The notes beneath the pieces were generated by a model, which was not told the DNA's origin, made no database searches, and saw nothing but the letters and a program-made list of their open reading frames with translations. Source: Sinobacterium caligoides (lineage in GTDB: Bacteria; Pseudomonadota; Gammaproteobacteria; Pseudomonadales; Sinobacteriaceae). From it: a DNA stretch of 64,000 nucleotides. This document shows, piece by piece, positions 31,285 to 41,538 of the stretch (positions within the stretch are counted from its first letter, which is position 1; the number at the start of each line of letters is the position of its first letter). The stretch spans positions 130,917-194,916 of the forward strand of contig NZ_RKHR01000007.1 in the NCBI RefSeq assembly GCF_003752585.1, read 5' to 3'. A program made the position numbers and the translations under genes.

Positions 31285-32613
31285 CTACAGTCCTTTTTCG
31301 TCAACTTCCCACTCTTCACGCGGCATGGTAACACCTAAACTAGCAGGTTCAATACCTTCGACACTCAACATCTTCAGCAACTCGAAGCGAGGCATCCTCA
31401 CCTCGATATCGATACTACCATCGTCAGTGTAAACCTCCGTCAAGACAGCTGAGGACTCATGCAGCTTAGCACGTAATCTGGCATATTCCGGCGCTAAAGA
31501 TATGGTCTGATGCAATAAATCAACCGACAATAGCTCAGAAAGCGCCAAGGGCAATAGATCCAAACCGGCACCTGTTTGCGCCGATAACCATACCCTCTCC
31601 GGCACTCCCGCGGCATCACGATCGATACGCGGCTCCATACCTGGCATCAAATCTATCTTGTTGTAGATCTCTAGTCGCGGTAGCGAATCCGCCTCTATCT
31701 CCACAAGCACATTCTCCACCTGCTCGATATTGGCCAAGCGTTCCTCACTCGCAGCATCAACCACGTGCAACAAAAGCTCTGCAGAAGCAGCCTCCTCTAA
31801 CGTGGCCTTAAATGCGGTGACAAGGCGGTGCGGCAAGTGGCGAATAAAACCAACTGTATCGGCCAGCACAGTCGCCCCGACGCCCTGCAGCTCAATTCGC
31901 CGCATGGTCGGATCCAACGTGGCAAACAGCTGATCTGCCGCGTAAATCTCGGCATTCGTCATGGCGTTAAACAAGGTCGACTTACCCGCATTGGTATAAC
32001 CAACGAGAGAGACCGTTGGAATATCGGCACGGGAGCGAGCTCGCCGCCCCTGATGACGCTGCTTTTGCACCTTAGCCAAACGACCATTAATGTATTTGAT
32101 GCGCTCACGCAACAACCGCCGATCGCTCTCCAGCTGTGTTTCACCCGGCCCACGTAGACCAATTCCCCCTTTCTGTCTTTCAAGATGGGTCCAGCCGCGA
32201 ATGAGCCGTGTCGACATGTGCTGTAACTGAGCAAGCTCAACCTGCAGCTTACCTTCGTGGGTACGTGCGCGTTGAGCAAATATATCAAGGATCAACCCCG
32301 TACGATCTAGTACACGGCACTGTAACTCCGCCTCAATATTACGCTCTTGGGAAGGGCTTAGCTGATGGTTAAAGATCACCACCTCGGCACCGTGCAACTG
32401 TACCGCCTGGCGAATTTCTTCTAGCTTCCCTGTACCAACAAAAAAGCGCGGCGTTGGCAGCTTACGCTGCCCCAACACATAGGCGACAGGGTCTCCACCA
32501 GCAGAGAGCACAAGCTCTTCAAACTCACGTGGATCTTCTCTCTGCGCATCTTGCGCAAAGTCGATATGAACCAGCACTGCCAGCTCACCATATTCCGGCC
32601 GCTCAAAAAACAA
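31285..32613 (-). CDS. hflX: HflX, ribosome-associated GTPase
   Basis: Translational GTPase of the Obg-HflX family that splits stalled ribosomes, 442 aa. N-terminal HflX domain, glycine-rich linker (GGIGLRGPGETQLESDRR), then the G domain with G1 GYTNAGKSTLFN, G3 DTVGFI and G4 NKID. The start is TTG at 32611-32613: GAGG lies nine bases upstream and the residues MFFERP are the family's standard opening. It follows hfq by 17 bases. Confidence 0.96.
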   Translation of the reverse strand: MFFERPEYGELAVLVHIDFAQDAQREDPREFEELVLSAGGDPVAYVLGQRKLPTPRFFVGTGKLEEIRQAVQLHGAEVVIFNHQLSPSQERNIEAELQCRVLDRTGLILDIFAQRARTHEGKLQVELAQLQHMSTRLIRGWTHLERQKGGIGLRGPGETQLESDRRLLRERIKYINGRLAKVQKQRHQGRRARSRADIPTVSLVGYTNAGKSTLFNAMTNAEIYAADQLFATLDPTMRRIELQGVGATVLADTVGFIRHLPHRLVTAFKATLEEAASAELLLHVVDAASEERLANIEQVENVLVEIEADSLPRLEIYNKIDLMPGMEPRIDRDAAGVPERVWLSAQTGAGLDLLPLALSELLSVDLLHQTISLAPEYARLRAKLHESSAVLTEVYTDDGSIDIEVRMPRFELLKMLSVEGIEPASLGVTMPREEWEVDEKGL

Positions 32614-32630
32614 CGACAGTTACCTCGTTA

Positions 32631-32879
32631 TTATTCTTCGCCTTCTTCACCCTGTGGCACCTGCATAGGGATGCGCACTGGACGTGCCGGAACCACTGTA
32701 GAAATTGCATGCTTATAAACCATTTGGCTAACTGTGTTCTTTAACAGAACAACAAACTGGTCAAATGACTCCACCTGCCCCTGTAGCTTAATACCGTTCA
32801 CTAAGTAGATAGAAACTGGTACGCGCTCCTTACGTAGGATATTCAAGTAAGGGTCTTGTAGCGTATGCCCCTTTGACAT
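32631..32879 (-). CDS. hfq: Hfq, RNA chaperone
   Basis: Sm-like hexameric RNA chaperone, 82 aa, that pairs small RNAs with mRNAs. The Sm1 motif ([20 protein letters not shown]) and Sm2 motif ([16 protein letters not shown]) match the family. Short acidic C-terminal tail (GEEGEE), shorter than in E. coli. An AGGAG ribosome site precedes the ATG. Confidence 0.99.
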   Translation of the reverse strand: MSKGHTLQDPYLNILRKERVPVSIYLVNGIKLQGQVESFDQFVVLLKNTVSQMVYKHAISTVVPARPVRIPMQVPQGEEGEE

Positions 32880-33111
32880 ATTTTCACTCCTAAATGCTCA
32901 AACCGAGCCAAATGTATAAGTAAAGGATCTAAGATCCGATGTGAGACCTAAATTAAAGTAGCTATCCAGCTAACGCGCCAATCGTTAAAACACTATCGAC
33001 GCCGATTACCCTGCGTACGGCCATAACCCATGCCAACTACCAATAGAACATTGTACTATGAATTCGTTATATCGACGAACATGGTGCAAGTATTATTAGC
33101 TTTTGTATAGC
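32880..33111. other. miaA-hfq intergenic region
   Basis: 232 bases between two genes of one strand. It may carry an hfq promoter. No terminator hairpin or small gene stands out. Confidence 0.4.
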
Positions 33112-34140
33112 CTATATTTGACCTACTTGGTATTTTTTCAAGTATGAAATTGCCGCTTCTATCACACTTTCACCACGTTCCAAATCAGGATGATACAAAT
33201 GCCTACCGCCCTCGTCGGTATGCAGCCAGTGTACCTTTTGCCAGCTACGCAGCCAAGTCAACTGTCGCTTGGCAAGCTGTCGGGTAGCAATAATGCCGCG
33301 TTCGATAGCCTCATCGGCACTAAGCTCTCCCTCGAGGTGCTGCCACATTTGCCGATACCCCACCGCTCTTATGGCAGGCAAGTCCGCATGCAAGTCGCCC
33401 CTCTGGTACAACTTTTCGACCTCGTCCTTGAACCCTAGTTCCAACATTTTATAAAAACGTCTCGCAATCCTTTCGTGCAATACCGAACGCTGCTGCGGTG
33501 CGATCGCCATCTGCAGCGGCCGAAAGGGCAAGTCGTCTGCGTAGCAGTCTCCCTCACTCTTCTGGCTGCCGCTATTTTTCTGCTCTGCCAGCCAAGCCGT
33601 CATGGTCTTTCCGGTAGCGCGATAAACTTCTAACGCACGTTCAACACGCTGCGCATCATTAGGCTGCAGCCTAGCTGCTGCTTGCGGGTCGACCTCAGCT
33701 AATTGCTGGTGAATATAGGGCCAGCCACGTAGCCGTGCCTGATGCTCAAGATCTGCCCTGATTGACGGGTCCGCTGGCGGCAGTTCTGCAATACCGAAGA
33801 GCAAGGCACGAAAATACATCATCGTACCTCCGACCAGCAGGGGAATTCTGCCCGCCGCTTGTATATCGGCAACCTCACTCAAGGCGTCGGTACGAAACTT
33901 TGCTGCCGAATAGCTCTCCGCCGGATCCAAAAAGCTAATCAGTCGGTGTGGCGCCTGTGTCAACTCCTCTTGGTTAGGCTTAGCCGTACCAATATCCATG
34001 CCACGATAGACCAGCGCAGAATCAACACTAATAATTTCGACGGGGAGCCGCTTACGCAACTCAATCGCCAAGTCAGTCTTACCCGAGGCAGTAGGCCCCA
34101 TCAACATAATCGCCGGTGGCGGCAGATCTTTCGCTGTCAC
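33112..34140 (-). CDS. miaA: MiaA, tRNA dimethylallyltransferase
   Basis: Adds the dimethylallyl group to A37 of tRNAs reading UNN codons, 342 aa; MiaB (5.2-6.5 kb) acts on its product. P-loop [14 protein letters not shown] near the N-terminus, then the core with [17 protein letters not shown] and RLISFLDP. The start is GTG at 34138-34140, with AGGGGG just upstream. It follows mutL by 18 bases. Confidence 0.97.
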   Translation of the reverse strand: MTAKDLPPPAIMLMGPTASGKTDLAIELRKRLPVEIISVDSALVYRGMDIGTAKPNQEELTQAPHRLISFLDPAESYSAAKFRTDALSEVADIQAAGRIPLLVGGTMMYFRALLFGIAELPPADPSIRADLEHQARLRGWPYIHQQLAEVDPQAAARLQPNDAQRVERALEVYRATGKTMTAWLAEQKNSGSQKSEGDCYADDLPFRPLQMAIAPQQRSVLHERIARRFYKMLELGFKDEVEKLYQRGDLHADLPAIRAVGYRQMWQHLEGELSADEAIERGIIATRQLAKRQLTWLRSWQKVHWLHTDEGGRHLYHPDLERGESVIEAAISYLKKYQVGQI

Positions 34141-34158
34141 ACATCCCCCTGAAACAAC

Positions 34159-36012
34159 CTAACGGCCGCGTAAAAATAATTTATCGAGCTCCTGCATACT
34201 CATGCTGCTCCACGTCGGCCGACCATGGTTACACTGACCGCTACGCTCCGTCTGCTCCATGTCGCGTAACAAAGCGTTCATTTCGGGAATCGTCAAGCGC
34301 CTATTAGCTCGCACCGAACCATGACAGGCCATTGTCGATAGTATCTCATTGATGTGCGCCTCAATACGATCACTATTGCCAAACTCCGTTAAATCGCTCA
34401 ACACCCCCCGTAACAACTGCTCGACATCGCCGGCCGCTAGCATAATCGGCACCTCTCGAATCACCAGCGACTCATCACTAACACGCTCAATACCCAGCCC
34501 CAGGCTCGCCAACAACGGCTGATGCAGATCACTACACTCCGCCTCACTCACACTCACAGAAACCGCCAGCGGCACCAGCAGTGGTTGCGAACGAATACCA
34601 TCACCCGACCAAGACACCTTCATCCGCTCATAGGTAATACGCTCATGTGCCGCATGCATATCGACCACGATAAGCCCGTCAGCACCTTCAGCCAAGATAT
34701 AGATACCTTTCAACTGCGCCAATGCATAACCCAGCGGCGGTATTTCACCGCCCACCTCAACACCTTGCTTCTCGTCTACCGCGTTAGATTGCGCCACGAA
34801 CGAGCCCGGCGAGCTACCATGCAGTTGATTATAACCATTCACCTGCTCTCGAACCTGGCTCGGCGACTGCGGCCTAGGCTCTCGCAGCTCCATCACCGCC
34901 TGGCCGGCAAAAACCCCCCGTGAGGCAGGCGTCAACGTGGCTTCGCGAGCCGTCACCTCTGCATCGGTACGTTGCTCACGTTCTTGAGCTGCGTGCAGGT
35001 GGTCTTTCGGCCCCACATCAGCAAGCGCCCTATGCAGACTGCTAAAGAGAAAGTTATGCACCGTACGACCATCACGAAAGCGCACTTCGTGTTTCGTCGG
35101 ATGAACGTTCACATCGACCACTTTCGGGTCAACCTCTAAATACAACACAAAGGCACTGTGTCTACCACCATACAACACATCGCGATAGGCTTGCTTGATC
35201 GCATGCGCGACAAGGCGATCACGTATCACCCTGCCGTTAACAAAGAAGTACTGTAAATCGGCCTGACTGCGCGAAAAAGTAGGCAACGCGACCCAACCGT
35301 GCAGGCGCATACCCACGGCTTCCGTATCAATGTAGACGGCGTTTTCCATGAAGGCTGGTGAACAGATCGAGGCCACACGGCGCTCCCGCTCCGCCAGCGA
35401 AGTCGCCTTCCTCAAGGCGTGAATCACTCGACCGTTATGCGTCAACTGAAAGCCAATATCAAAGCAGCCTAGCGCCTGACGCTTAATGACCTCCTCCAAA
35501 TGACCAAACTCGGTCTTCTCGGTACGGAGAAACTTCCTTCTCGCCGGTGTATTGAAAAACAGGTCTTTGACCTCGATAGTTGTGCCCAGGGGGTGAGCAG
35601 CCGGCGTTAATTCGACCTCCATCTCTCGCCCACTACTCGAGGCACACCAACCCGCCCCACTACCGGAGCTATTCGAGGTAAGCGATAGCCGCGATACAGA
35701 GCTAATAGAGGCTAGAGCCTCCCCACGAAAACCGAGAGTTACTACACCCTCGAGGTCGTCCAAAGTATTAATCTTACTTGTAGCGTGGCGCGCTAACGCT
35801 AGAGGTAAATCCTCCTCGGAAATACCGCAACCGTTATCACGGACACGCATGCGTTTAATGCCGCCAGCATCGACCTCTACATCAATCTTATCTGCCCCCG
35901 CGTCGAGACTATTTTCAATCAACTCCTTGATCACAGAGGCAGGGCGTTCAACCACCTCTCCTGCCGCAATTTGGTTCGCTAGCCGTGGACTAAGTGCATG
36001 TATCTCTGCCAT
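34159..36012 (-). CDS. mutL: MutL, mismatch-repair protein
   Basis: Links mismatch recognition by MutS to strand removal, 617 aa. N-terminal GHKL ATPase with [34 protein letters not shown] and GFRGEAL. A variable linker (about 335-430) precedes the C-terminal domain. That domain keeps an endonuclease-type pattern [12 protein letters not shown] (DQHA-x2-E-x4-E with Met for Gln), plus [12 protein letters not shown] and CNHGRPTW. E. coli MutL lacks the first motif, so this protein may nick DNA itself. Confidence 0.98.
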   Translation of the reverse strand: MAEIHALSPRLANQIAAGEVVERPASVIKELIENSLDAGADKIDVEVDAGGIKRMRVRDNGCGISEEDLPLALARHATSKINTLDDLEGVVTLGFRGEALASISSVSRLSLTSNSSGSGAGWCASSSGREMEVELTPAAHPLGTTIEVKDLFFNTPARRKFLRTEKTEFGHLEEVIKRQALGCFDIGFQLTHNGRVIHALRKATSLAERERRVASICSPAFMENAVYIDTEAVGMRLHGWVALPTFSRSQADLQYFFVNGRVIRDRLVAHAIKQAYRDVLYGGRHSAFVLYLEVDPKVVDVNVHPTKHEVRFRDGRTVHNFLFSSLHRALADVGPKDHLHAAQEREQRTDAEVTAREATLTPASRGVFAGQAVMELREPRPQSPSQVREQVNGYNQLHGSSPGSFVAQSNAVDEKQGVEVGGEIPPLGYALAQLKGIYILAEGADGLIVVDMHAAHERITYERMKVSWSGDGIRSQPLLVPLAVSVSVSEAECSDLHQPLLASLGLGIERVSDESLVIREVPIMLAAGDVEQLLRGVLSDLTEFGNSDRIEAHINEILSTMACHGSVRANRRLTIPEMNALLRDMEQTERSGQCNHGRPTWSSMSMQELDKLFLRGR

Positions 36013-36067
36013 AAAATCACCGGCGGCGCTTTGCGCACCGCCAACTCCTATCGAAAGTGTTTATCCG

Positions 36068-37399
36068 CTACGATGCTGGGATATTCAAGTGCTGACCGAT
36101 ACGAACAACACTACTGGACATATTATTATACCGTTTAAGCGAAGACACGCTTACCCTATAACGCTGCGCAATACCACTCAGCGTGTCACCTGCCACTACC
36201 GTGTAACGCTTAGAGCGGCCACTCATCTTCGCGGCCAACAAGGTGCCAGAAGGCGGATGAGCAGTGAAGTACTGATCGATACCTTTAAAAATTGCCTGGG
36301 CCATTTTACGCTGGTAACTCCGCGTCGCCAGCTTCCTCGCCTCAGCAGGGTTAGAGATAAAACCCGTCTCAACAAGAATTGACGGAATGTCGGCCGACTT
36401 CAACACAGCAAAACCTGCCTGTTCAACCCGCTTACTGTGCAAATGCGCAAAACTTCCGACACCACGCAAAACTTTGCCGCCAACTTTTAAACTAGCATCC
36501 AGATTCGCCGTCATCGACAAATCAAGCAGTACCCCTGCCAATACATCGTCTTTATCTGACAGCGTCACCCCGCCCGCCAGGTCGGCGCGGTTCTCCCTGT
36601 CTGCTAGATGTCTCGCCATCGCCGATGTCGAGCCACGCTGCGACAGGGCAAAAACTGAAGCTCCACGCGGCTTTGGGCTCGAGAAGGCGTCGGCATGAAT
36701 AGACACAAACATGTCAGCACGCTGCTTGCGGGCGAGCGCCGGGCGCTGGCTTAAGCCAACATAGTAGTCCCCAGTACGAGTCAGAAACGGGCGATAACCC
36801 GGCTGCTGTTTAAGGATTGCCTCGAGCTGCTTAGCAATGGCAAATACCACCTTCTTCTCTTTAATGCCGCCGGGCCCCGAGGCCCCAGGATCCTCGCCAC
36901 CATGACCTGGGTCGATGGCGATAATAATGTCTCTCTTGCCATTGACACTTGGCTTTTTCACTTCGACCTTAGCTGTCGCTCGATCATAAAGATCGATCAC
37001 TAGACGGTCGTTTAAATTGTCGTCTGCACGCAACAAAAAACTGCGTGGTTTAACCCTTTCCTTTAAATCTAGGACGATACGTAGATCATGCTTATCCTTT
37101 ACTGCAGAACGAATACGCTTGATCGGTGAGGACGCCAAATCAAGCTTCGCTAGCACCGAGCTCGACTTCAACCGCCCCCCCTTAATATCGACAACTAAAC
37201 GATCCGGCGAGGACAACGTCAACAGGCTATGCTCTACCGGTGCACTCAAATCTAAAACGAGGCGGGTGCTATCAGGCGCACGCCAGATACGCGCACCAAC
37301 GACGTCGCTTGCCTGCGCCGTACAAGTCAGCAACAATAAAGCAGTAACACACAATACGGACCACCAACGTGGCCCCTGACTATCGCTCTGAGCGGGCAT
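36068..37399 (-). CDS. amiC: N-acetylmuramyl-L-alanine amidase (AmiB/AmiC type) with LysM
   Basis: Periplasmic cell-division amidase that splits septal peptidoglycan, 443 aa. Signal peptide to about residue 30, then an AMIN domain (about 33-130). The Amidase_3 domain carries zinc ligands in DPGHGGEDPGA and SIHADAF and the Glu in LVETGFISN. A C-terminal LysM domain (YTVVAGDTLSGIAQRYRV) targets murein. The family name AmiB or AmiC cannot be settled from sequence alone; position next to mutL favours the Pseudomonas-type AmiB. Confidence 0.92.
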   Translation of the reverse strand: MPAQSDSQGPRWWSVLCVTALLLLTCTAQASDVVGARIWRAPDSTRLVLDLSAPVEHSLLTLSSPDRLVVDIKGGRLKSSSVLAKLDLASSPIKRIRSAVKDKHDLRIVLDLKERVKPRSFLLRADDNLNDRLVIDLYDRATAKVEVKKPSVNGKRDIIIAIDPGHGGEDPGASGPGGIKEKKVVFAIAKQLEAILKQQPGYRPFLTRTGDYYVGLSQRPALARKQRADMFVSIHADAFSSPKPRGASVFALSQRGSTSAMARHLADRENRADLAGGVTLSDKDDVLAGVLLDLSMTANLDASLKVGGKVLRGVGSFAHLHSKRVEQAGFAVLKSADIPSILVETGFISNPAEARKLATRSYQRKMAQAIFKGIDQYFTAHPPSGTLLAAKMSGRSKRYTVVAGDTLSGIAQRYRVSVSSLKRYNNMSSSVVRIGQHLNIPAS

Positions 37400-37516
37400 C
37401 GATACTCCTCATATTACGACGAACTCATTCGGTAAGACCGCTTAGACTAACGGAACTGCGTAATGAAACGCCAGCGAAGAGAACAATAAAGCCACGATCA
37501 TCACGACATCGGCAAC

Positions 37517-37993
37517 TCATATCAAATCAGACCATGCACGAGCCAGCGCAGCACCGCGCTCACTCAACGCCCGCCACACCAACTCACGACCCATTCCAGC
37601 CAAGTTGAGGGTCAATTCTATATCCGCTCGCTGCAGCACCCCTTGCCCCCGAACCGGCCATTCGATCAAACACAAACTCCTCGGCGTGAAGTAATCACGA
37701 ATCCCCATATATTCGAGCTCTTCCGGGTCACCAAGTCGATAGAGGTCGAAATGGTAAACATCGACACCGCTAAACTCGTAGGGCTCAACCAGTGTATAGG
37801 TTGGACTCTTTACCGCCCCCCTGTGGCCAAAGCCTGTAATTACACCGCGACTAAACGTCGTCTTGCCCATGCCGAGCTCGCCACACAGATACAGGACCAC
37901 CCCGCGACAATCACAGCGAGAAAGCGCGCCGCCAAGCTGCAATAGCTTCAACTCATCGGGCGCCAAAAAACTACCGGCTATTAACTCACTCAT
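37517..37993 (-). CDS. tsaE: TsaE, ATPase of tRNA t6A synthesis
   Basis: P-loop ATPase that resets the TsaBD complex during threonylcarbamoyl-A37 formation, 158 aa. Walker A CGELGMGKTTFSRG, the family motifs KSPTYTLVEPY and YHFDLYRLGDPEELEYMG, and IEWP are present. The ATG at 37991-37993 gives the usual MSELIAG-like start; five more codons are open upstream. Follows nnrED by 31 bases. Confidence 0.97.
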   Translation of the reverse strand: MSELIAGSFLAPDELKLLQLGGALSRCDCRGVVLYLCGELGMGKTTFSRGVITGFGHRGAVKSPTYTLVEPYEFSGVDVYHFDLYRLGDPEELEYMGIRDYFTPRSLCLIEWPVRGQGVLQRADIELTLNLAGMGRELVWRALSERGAALARAWSDLI

Positions 37994-38024
37994 TCCACAT
38001 CCAACCACAACGACATTAAAAAGC

Positions 38025-39569
38025 TCATGATACTAAGCTATTGATCAACTCGCGAATCTCCACCGACAATTCTGTCGGCCGCATACCCACCTGCCCCTGC
38101 CTCGACTCCAGACGATCGGCTGCGGCGGCATGGAGGTTCACAGCGATAGTCAGTGCCGTATCGACTGCCAAGCCCTGCACCAACAACGCACCAAGGACAC
38201 CACTCAACACATCGCCATACCCCCCTGAGGCCATACCTGCATTGCCATAGGGGCAAACTGCCACTTTTCCTCGAGCCATCATCAGCGAGCCCGCCCCCTT
38301 CAACAAAACTCTTGTACGATAAAGCTGCCGCAACGATGCCACCGCCGCATAGCGATCAGACTCCACTGCCGCCACCGTCGTACCGAGCAGCCTCGCCGCC
38401 TCACCGGGATGCGGCGTCAAGATAGCCGCCTCCGTCAACACCCCTCGCAACTCTTTATACTCAGCCAACAGGCTTAGCGCATCGGCATCGAGCACCAACG
38501 GTGCAGCACAACGCAACGCCCGTGACAGCAGCTCTCGAGCCCAACTGTCCACCCCCAACCCCGGGCCGATGACAACAGCGTCCGCAGAAGCCAACTTACG
38601 CTCAATCACTTCATCTGACACCTTCTCCACTACCACAGGCATCACCTCTGGGCAGCGGGCTAACAACGGTGCAACCGTCGCCGCCGATGTCAACACGGTA
38701 ATCAGACCAGCACCACTCAACAACGCCGACTCGGCCGCCATGATAATCGCCCCTGCTGTGTTCGCACTGCCGCCAATTAACACCAGACGGCCGCTCTCCC
38801 CCTTGTGAGCGACAGCTGAACGCCTCGGCAGAGAAACTGGCAATGGCATTACAGTGTAATGTGAGGCAGGTGCGCTGGAGACTGCCTCGTCGACCCCTAG
38901 CGCGGCTAGGAGAAGCTCTCCCGTAAAGGCTCTCGCCCTCCCCGTCAACAGGCCTTTTTTCAACACCACAAGACTCATCGTATAGTCGGCTCGAACGGCG
39001 TCTCCGAGCACCGCACCACTGTCAGCACAGAGACCGCTAGGAATATCGACCGCCAACACAGGCAGTGACAATCGGTTGATGCATCGTACTGCCCGTAGTT
39101 GATGACCGACGATAGGACGGTTCAAGCCCGAACCAAACAGAGCATCGACCACTACCCCCTCCTCAACAGCGTCACCAGACCACTCTCGATAGACCACCCC
39201 CGCCTGCCGTGCCTCATCGTAGGCACATCGCGCATCACCCGATAACGAGCCAGGCTCTGCCACACTGAGCACCTCGACAGACCACCCCGCACGATGTGCC
39301 AACAACGCGAGGAGCCAGCCATCACCACCGTTGTTACCTCCACCACAAAAAATACTCATCCGTTGCCGCGGGTAAGTCGCCACCACAAAAGCCATCAAGG
39401 CCTCTGCCGCCCGGCGCATCAATAGCAAACCATCACTGCCTAAGCGCTGAATCTCGGCCGCATCGATCGCCCTTGCTTGCTCTGCTGTATACAACGGCAG
39501 CTCACGCCCCAGACTGCAGAGTGCGGCCAGTGAATAATAAGGCGGAGCAACTGACTTTCTGTTCATCAT
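38025..39569 (-). CDS. nnr: Bifunctional NAD(P)H-hydrate repair enzyme
   Basis: Two-domain repair enzyme, 514 aa. The N-terminal epimerase (YjeF_N; FCGGGNNGGDGWLLALLAHR) interconverts S- and R-NAD(P)HX. The C-terminal ADP/ATP-dependent dehydratase (about residues 230-510) has GGSANTAGAIIMAAESAL and the catalytic GNAGMASGGYGDVLSG. Both halves look intact. Two adjacent ATGs at 39569 and 39566; a GAGG lies three or six bases before them. Confidence 0.96.
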   Translation of the reverse strand: MMNRKSVAPPYYSLAALCSLGRELPLYTAEQARAIDAAEIQRLGSDGLLLMRRAAEALMAFVVATYPRQRMSIFCGGGNNGGDGWLLALLAHRAGWSVEVLSVAEPGSLSGDARCAYDEARQAGVVYREWSGDAVEEGVVVDALFGSGLNRPIVGHQLRAVRCINRLSLPVLAVDIPSGLCADSGAVLGDAVRADYTMSLVVLKKGLLTGRARAFTGELLLAALGVDEAVSSAPASHYTVMPLPVSLPRRSAVAHKGESGRLVLIGGSANTAGAIIMAAESALLSGAGLITVLTSAATVAPLLARCPEVMPVVVEKVSDEVIERKLASADAVVIGPGLGVDSWARELLSRALRCAAPLVLDADALSLLAEYKELRGVLTEAAILTPHPGEAARLLGTTVAAVESDRYAAVASLRQLYRTRVLLKGAGSLMMARGKVAVCPYGNAGMASGGYGDVLSGVLGALLVQGLAVDTALTIAVNLHAAAADRLESRQGQVGMRPTELSVEIRELINSLVS

Positions 39570-39677
39570 GACCCTCTATCGGCAGATGCGAGCGGATAGT
39601 GTTATTATTAGCGTTTCCATAGCCAATGACCAGCTCGAAACACGCGGGCGGCACACGATCGCGCCAGGTGACCTAGC

Positions 39678-40757
39678 ATTAATCATACAGACCCACAGCA
39701 CATCGCCGATAACACCGACTTAATAGCCCTCAGCCAACAAATCAAACGCTGGGGCAAAGAGTTGGGCTTCGCCGATATTGCCATCACCGACACCGACATC
39801 CATCAGCACGAGGAACACTTACAACGTTGGCTTGAGCGCGGAGACCACGGTTCGATGGACTATATGGCCCGCCACGGCAGCATGCGCTCTCAACCCGCCG
39901 AGCTGCACCCGGGCACCGTCAGAGTGATCAGCTGTCGACTCGATTATCGCCCCCTTGAGGTCGACACCGTTAAGCGCCTTCAACAACGCAACCAGGCCTA
40001 CATTTCTCGCTACGCCCTCGGCCGCGACTACCACAAACTTATCCGCAAGCGCCTATCCAAACTCGCCAAGATGGTCGAAGCCGTCGCCGGTGGCAATCAT
40101 CGCGCCTTCGTCGACAGCGCGCCGGTACTCGAGCGAGCCTTCGCAGAGCGCGCCGGGCTCGGCTGGATTGGCAAAAACAGTATGCTAATCAATAGCCGCG
40201 CCGGCTCCTGGTTCTTTCTCGGTGAAATTTATACCAGCCTGCCCCTGCCCATCGATGAGCCACAGCAGAGCGGCCACTGCGGCAGCTGCCAGAGCTGTCT
40301 AGAACGCTGCCCGACCGACGCCTTTCGCGGTGCTTACCAACTCGATGCACGGCGCTGCATCTCCTATCTCACCATCGAAAATCAAGGCGCCATCCCCGAA
40401 ACACTGCGACCACTGATGGGTAATAGGATCTACGGCTGCGACGACTGTCAACTCGTCTGCCCGTGGACCAAGTTTACCCGCTATACCGAGGAGGCCGACT
40501 TTCAGCCGAGGAACGACCTCGACAAGGCCGAGCTGTGTCGGCTTTTCTCCTGGGATGAGACAACTTTTCTCAGTAACACCGAAGGCTCACCGATTCGACG
40601 TATTGGCCACGCCTGCTGGCTGCGCAATATCGCCGTCGCACTAGGTAATGCTCCTTCGAGCATCGAGGTGATCGAGGCTCTAAAGAGCAGGAAGACACAC
40701 CCCTCCTCATTAGTACGCGAGCACGTCGAGTGGGCACTAAAGCAACACCAGCAGTGA
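39678..40757 (+). CDS. queG: QueG, epoxyqueuosine reductase
   Basis: Cobalamin/4Fe-4S enzyme making queuosine in tRNA, 359 aa from the chosen start. Two ferredoxin cluster motifs are visible (CGSCQSCLERCPTDAF and CDDCQLVCPW), plus a HEAT-like C-terminus. The start is odd. Family similarity (the stretch ALSQQIKRWGKELGF) runs well above the first TTG at 39762, yet the frame back to its stop at 39669-39671 has no ATG, GTG or further TTG. ATT at 39678 has AGGTGA six bases before it and gives an N-terminus slightly longer than E. coli's. ATC at 39702 is the other choice. Confidence 0.9.
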   Translation: MNHTDPQHIADNTDLIALSQQIKRWGKELGFADIAITDTDIHQHEEHLQRWLERGDHGSMDYMARHGSMRSQPAELHPGTVRVISCRLDYRPLEVDTVKRLQQRNQAYISRYALGRDYHKLIRKRLSKLAKMVEAVAGGNHRAFVDSAPVLERAFAERAGLGWIGKNSMLINSRAGSWFFLGEIYTSLPLPIDEPQQSGHCGSCQSCLERCPTDAFRGAYQLDARRCISYLTIENQGAIPETLRPLMGNRIYGCDDCQLVCPWTKFTRYTEEADFQPRNDLDKAELCRLFSWDETTFLSNTEGSPIRRIGHACWLRNIAVALGNAPSSIEVIEALKSRKTHPSSLVREHVEWALKQHQQ

Positions 40758-40761
40758 GAGC

Positions 40762-41310
40762 CTAGCCCTCCATCTTGAAGAAGGTCTCACGGTAGTGCTG
40801 CAGCTCGCTGATCGACTCGCGAATATCATCCAGCGCCAAATGACTGCCGCTCTTTTGTACCCCGGCTAGGACATCTGGCCGCCAGCGGCGCGCCAACTCT
40901 TTCACCGAGCTAACATCGAGGTTGCGATAGTGAAAGAAAGCCTCAAAAGCTGGCATATAGCGGGCGAGAAAACGACGGTCCTGGCCAATACTGTTGCCAC
41001 ACATAGGCGACACACCGGCGTCAACGTATTGACTCACAAAAGCCAGCGTCTGCGCCTCAGCTTCAGCCACGCTGACCGTCGACTGGCGTACGCGCTCAGT
41101 CAGACCAGACTTGCCGTGCTGGGTAGTACACCACTCATCCATCGCCGCCAACGCACTGTCAGGCTGGTGAATCGCAAAAACAGGCCCCTCAGCAAGGGTG
41201 CGCAAATCGGAATCCGTGACAATGCTTGCAATTTCGATGATGACATCGGAGTCAGGATTTAAACCGGTCATTTCCAAGTCGATCCAAACTAAATTCTGTG
41301 CACACTTCAT
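40762..41310 (-). CDS. orn: Oligoribonuclease
   Basis: DEDDh 3'-5' exonuclease that degrades 2-5-mer RNAs, including pGpG from c-di-GMP breakdown, 182 aa. Motifs are WIDLEMTGL (Asp, Glu), the central Asp in SIGQDRRFL, and [10 protein letters not shown] (His, Asp) at the C-terminus. It is convergent with queG, only 4 bases apart, and divergent from rsgA. Confidence 0.98.
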   Translation of the reverse strand: MKCAQNLVWIDLEMTGLNPDSDVIIEIASIVTDSDLRTLAEGPVFAIHQPDSALAAMDEWCTTQHGKSGLTERVRQSTVSVAEAEAQTLAFVSQYVDAGVSPMCGNSIGQDRRFLARYMPAFEAFFHYRNLDVSSVKELARRWRPDVLAGVQKSGSHLALDDIRESISELQHYRETFFKMEG

Positions 41311-41538
41311 GCGCTACCTACCAGTACCAAGAGAATAGACTGTGAGTATAATTAATAGCGACAAATCAAACAATTGACCAGCAGCCGTAAGGTGATAAAA
41401 ATACGCTCAAGCGTACCACCTGTGCGCTAAAGCAGCATAACTCCCCCTCACCCCGAGCAACGAGTCGTCACATACTAGTAGCAAATTACCCCCAGTCCCA
41501 TAATAATAGTCACCTCGACCGACTAACAAAGCTCTTTC

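Noticed and set aside
34522-34923. His/Arg-rich frame antisense to mutL
   Set aside because: MutL is well supported in this region; the frame is a shadow.
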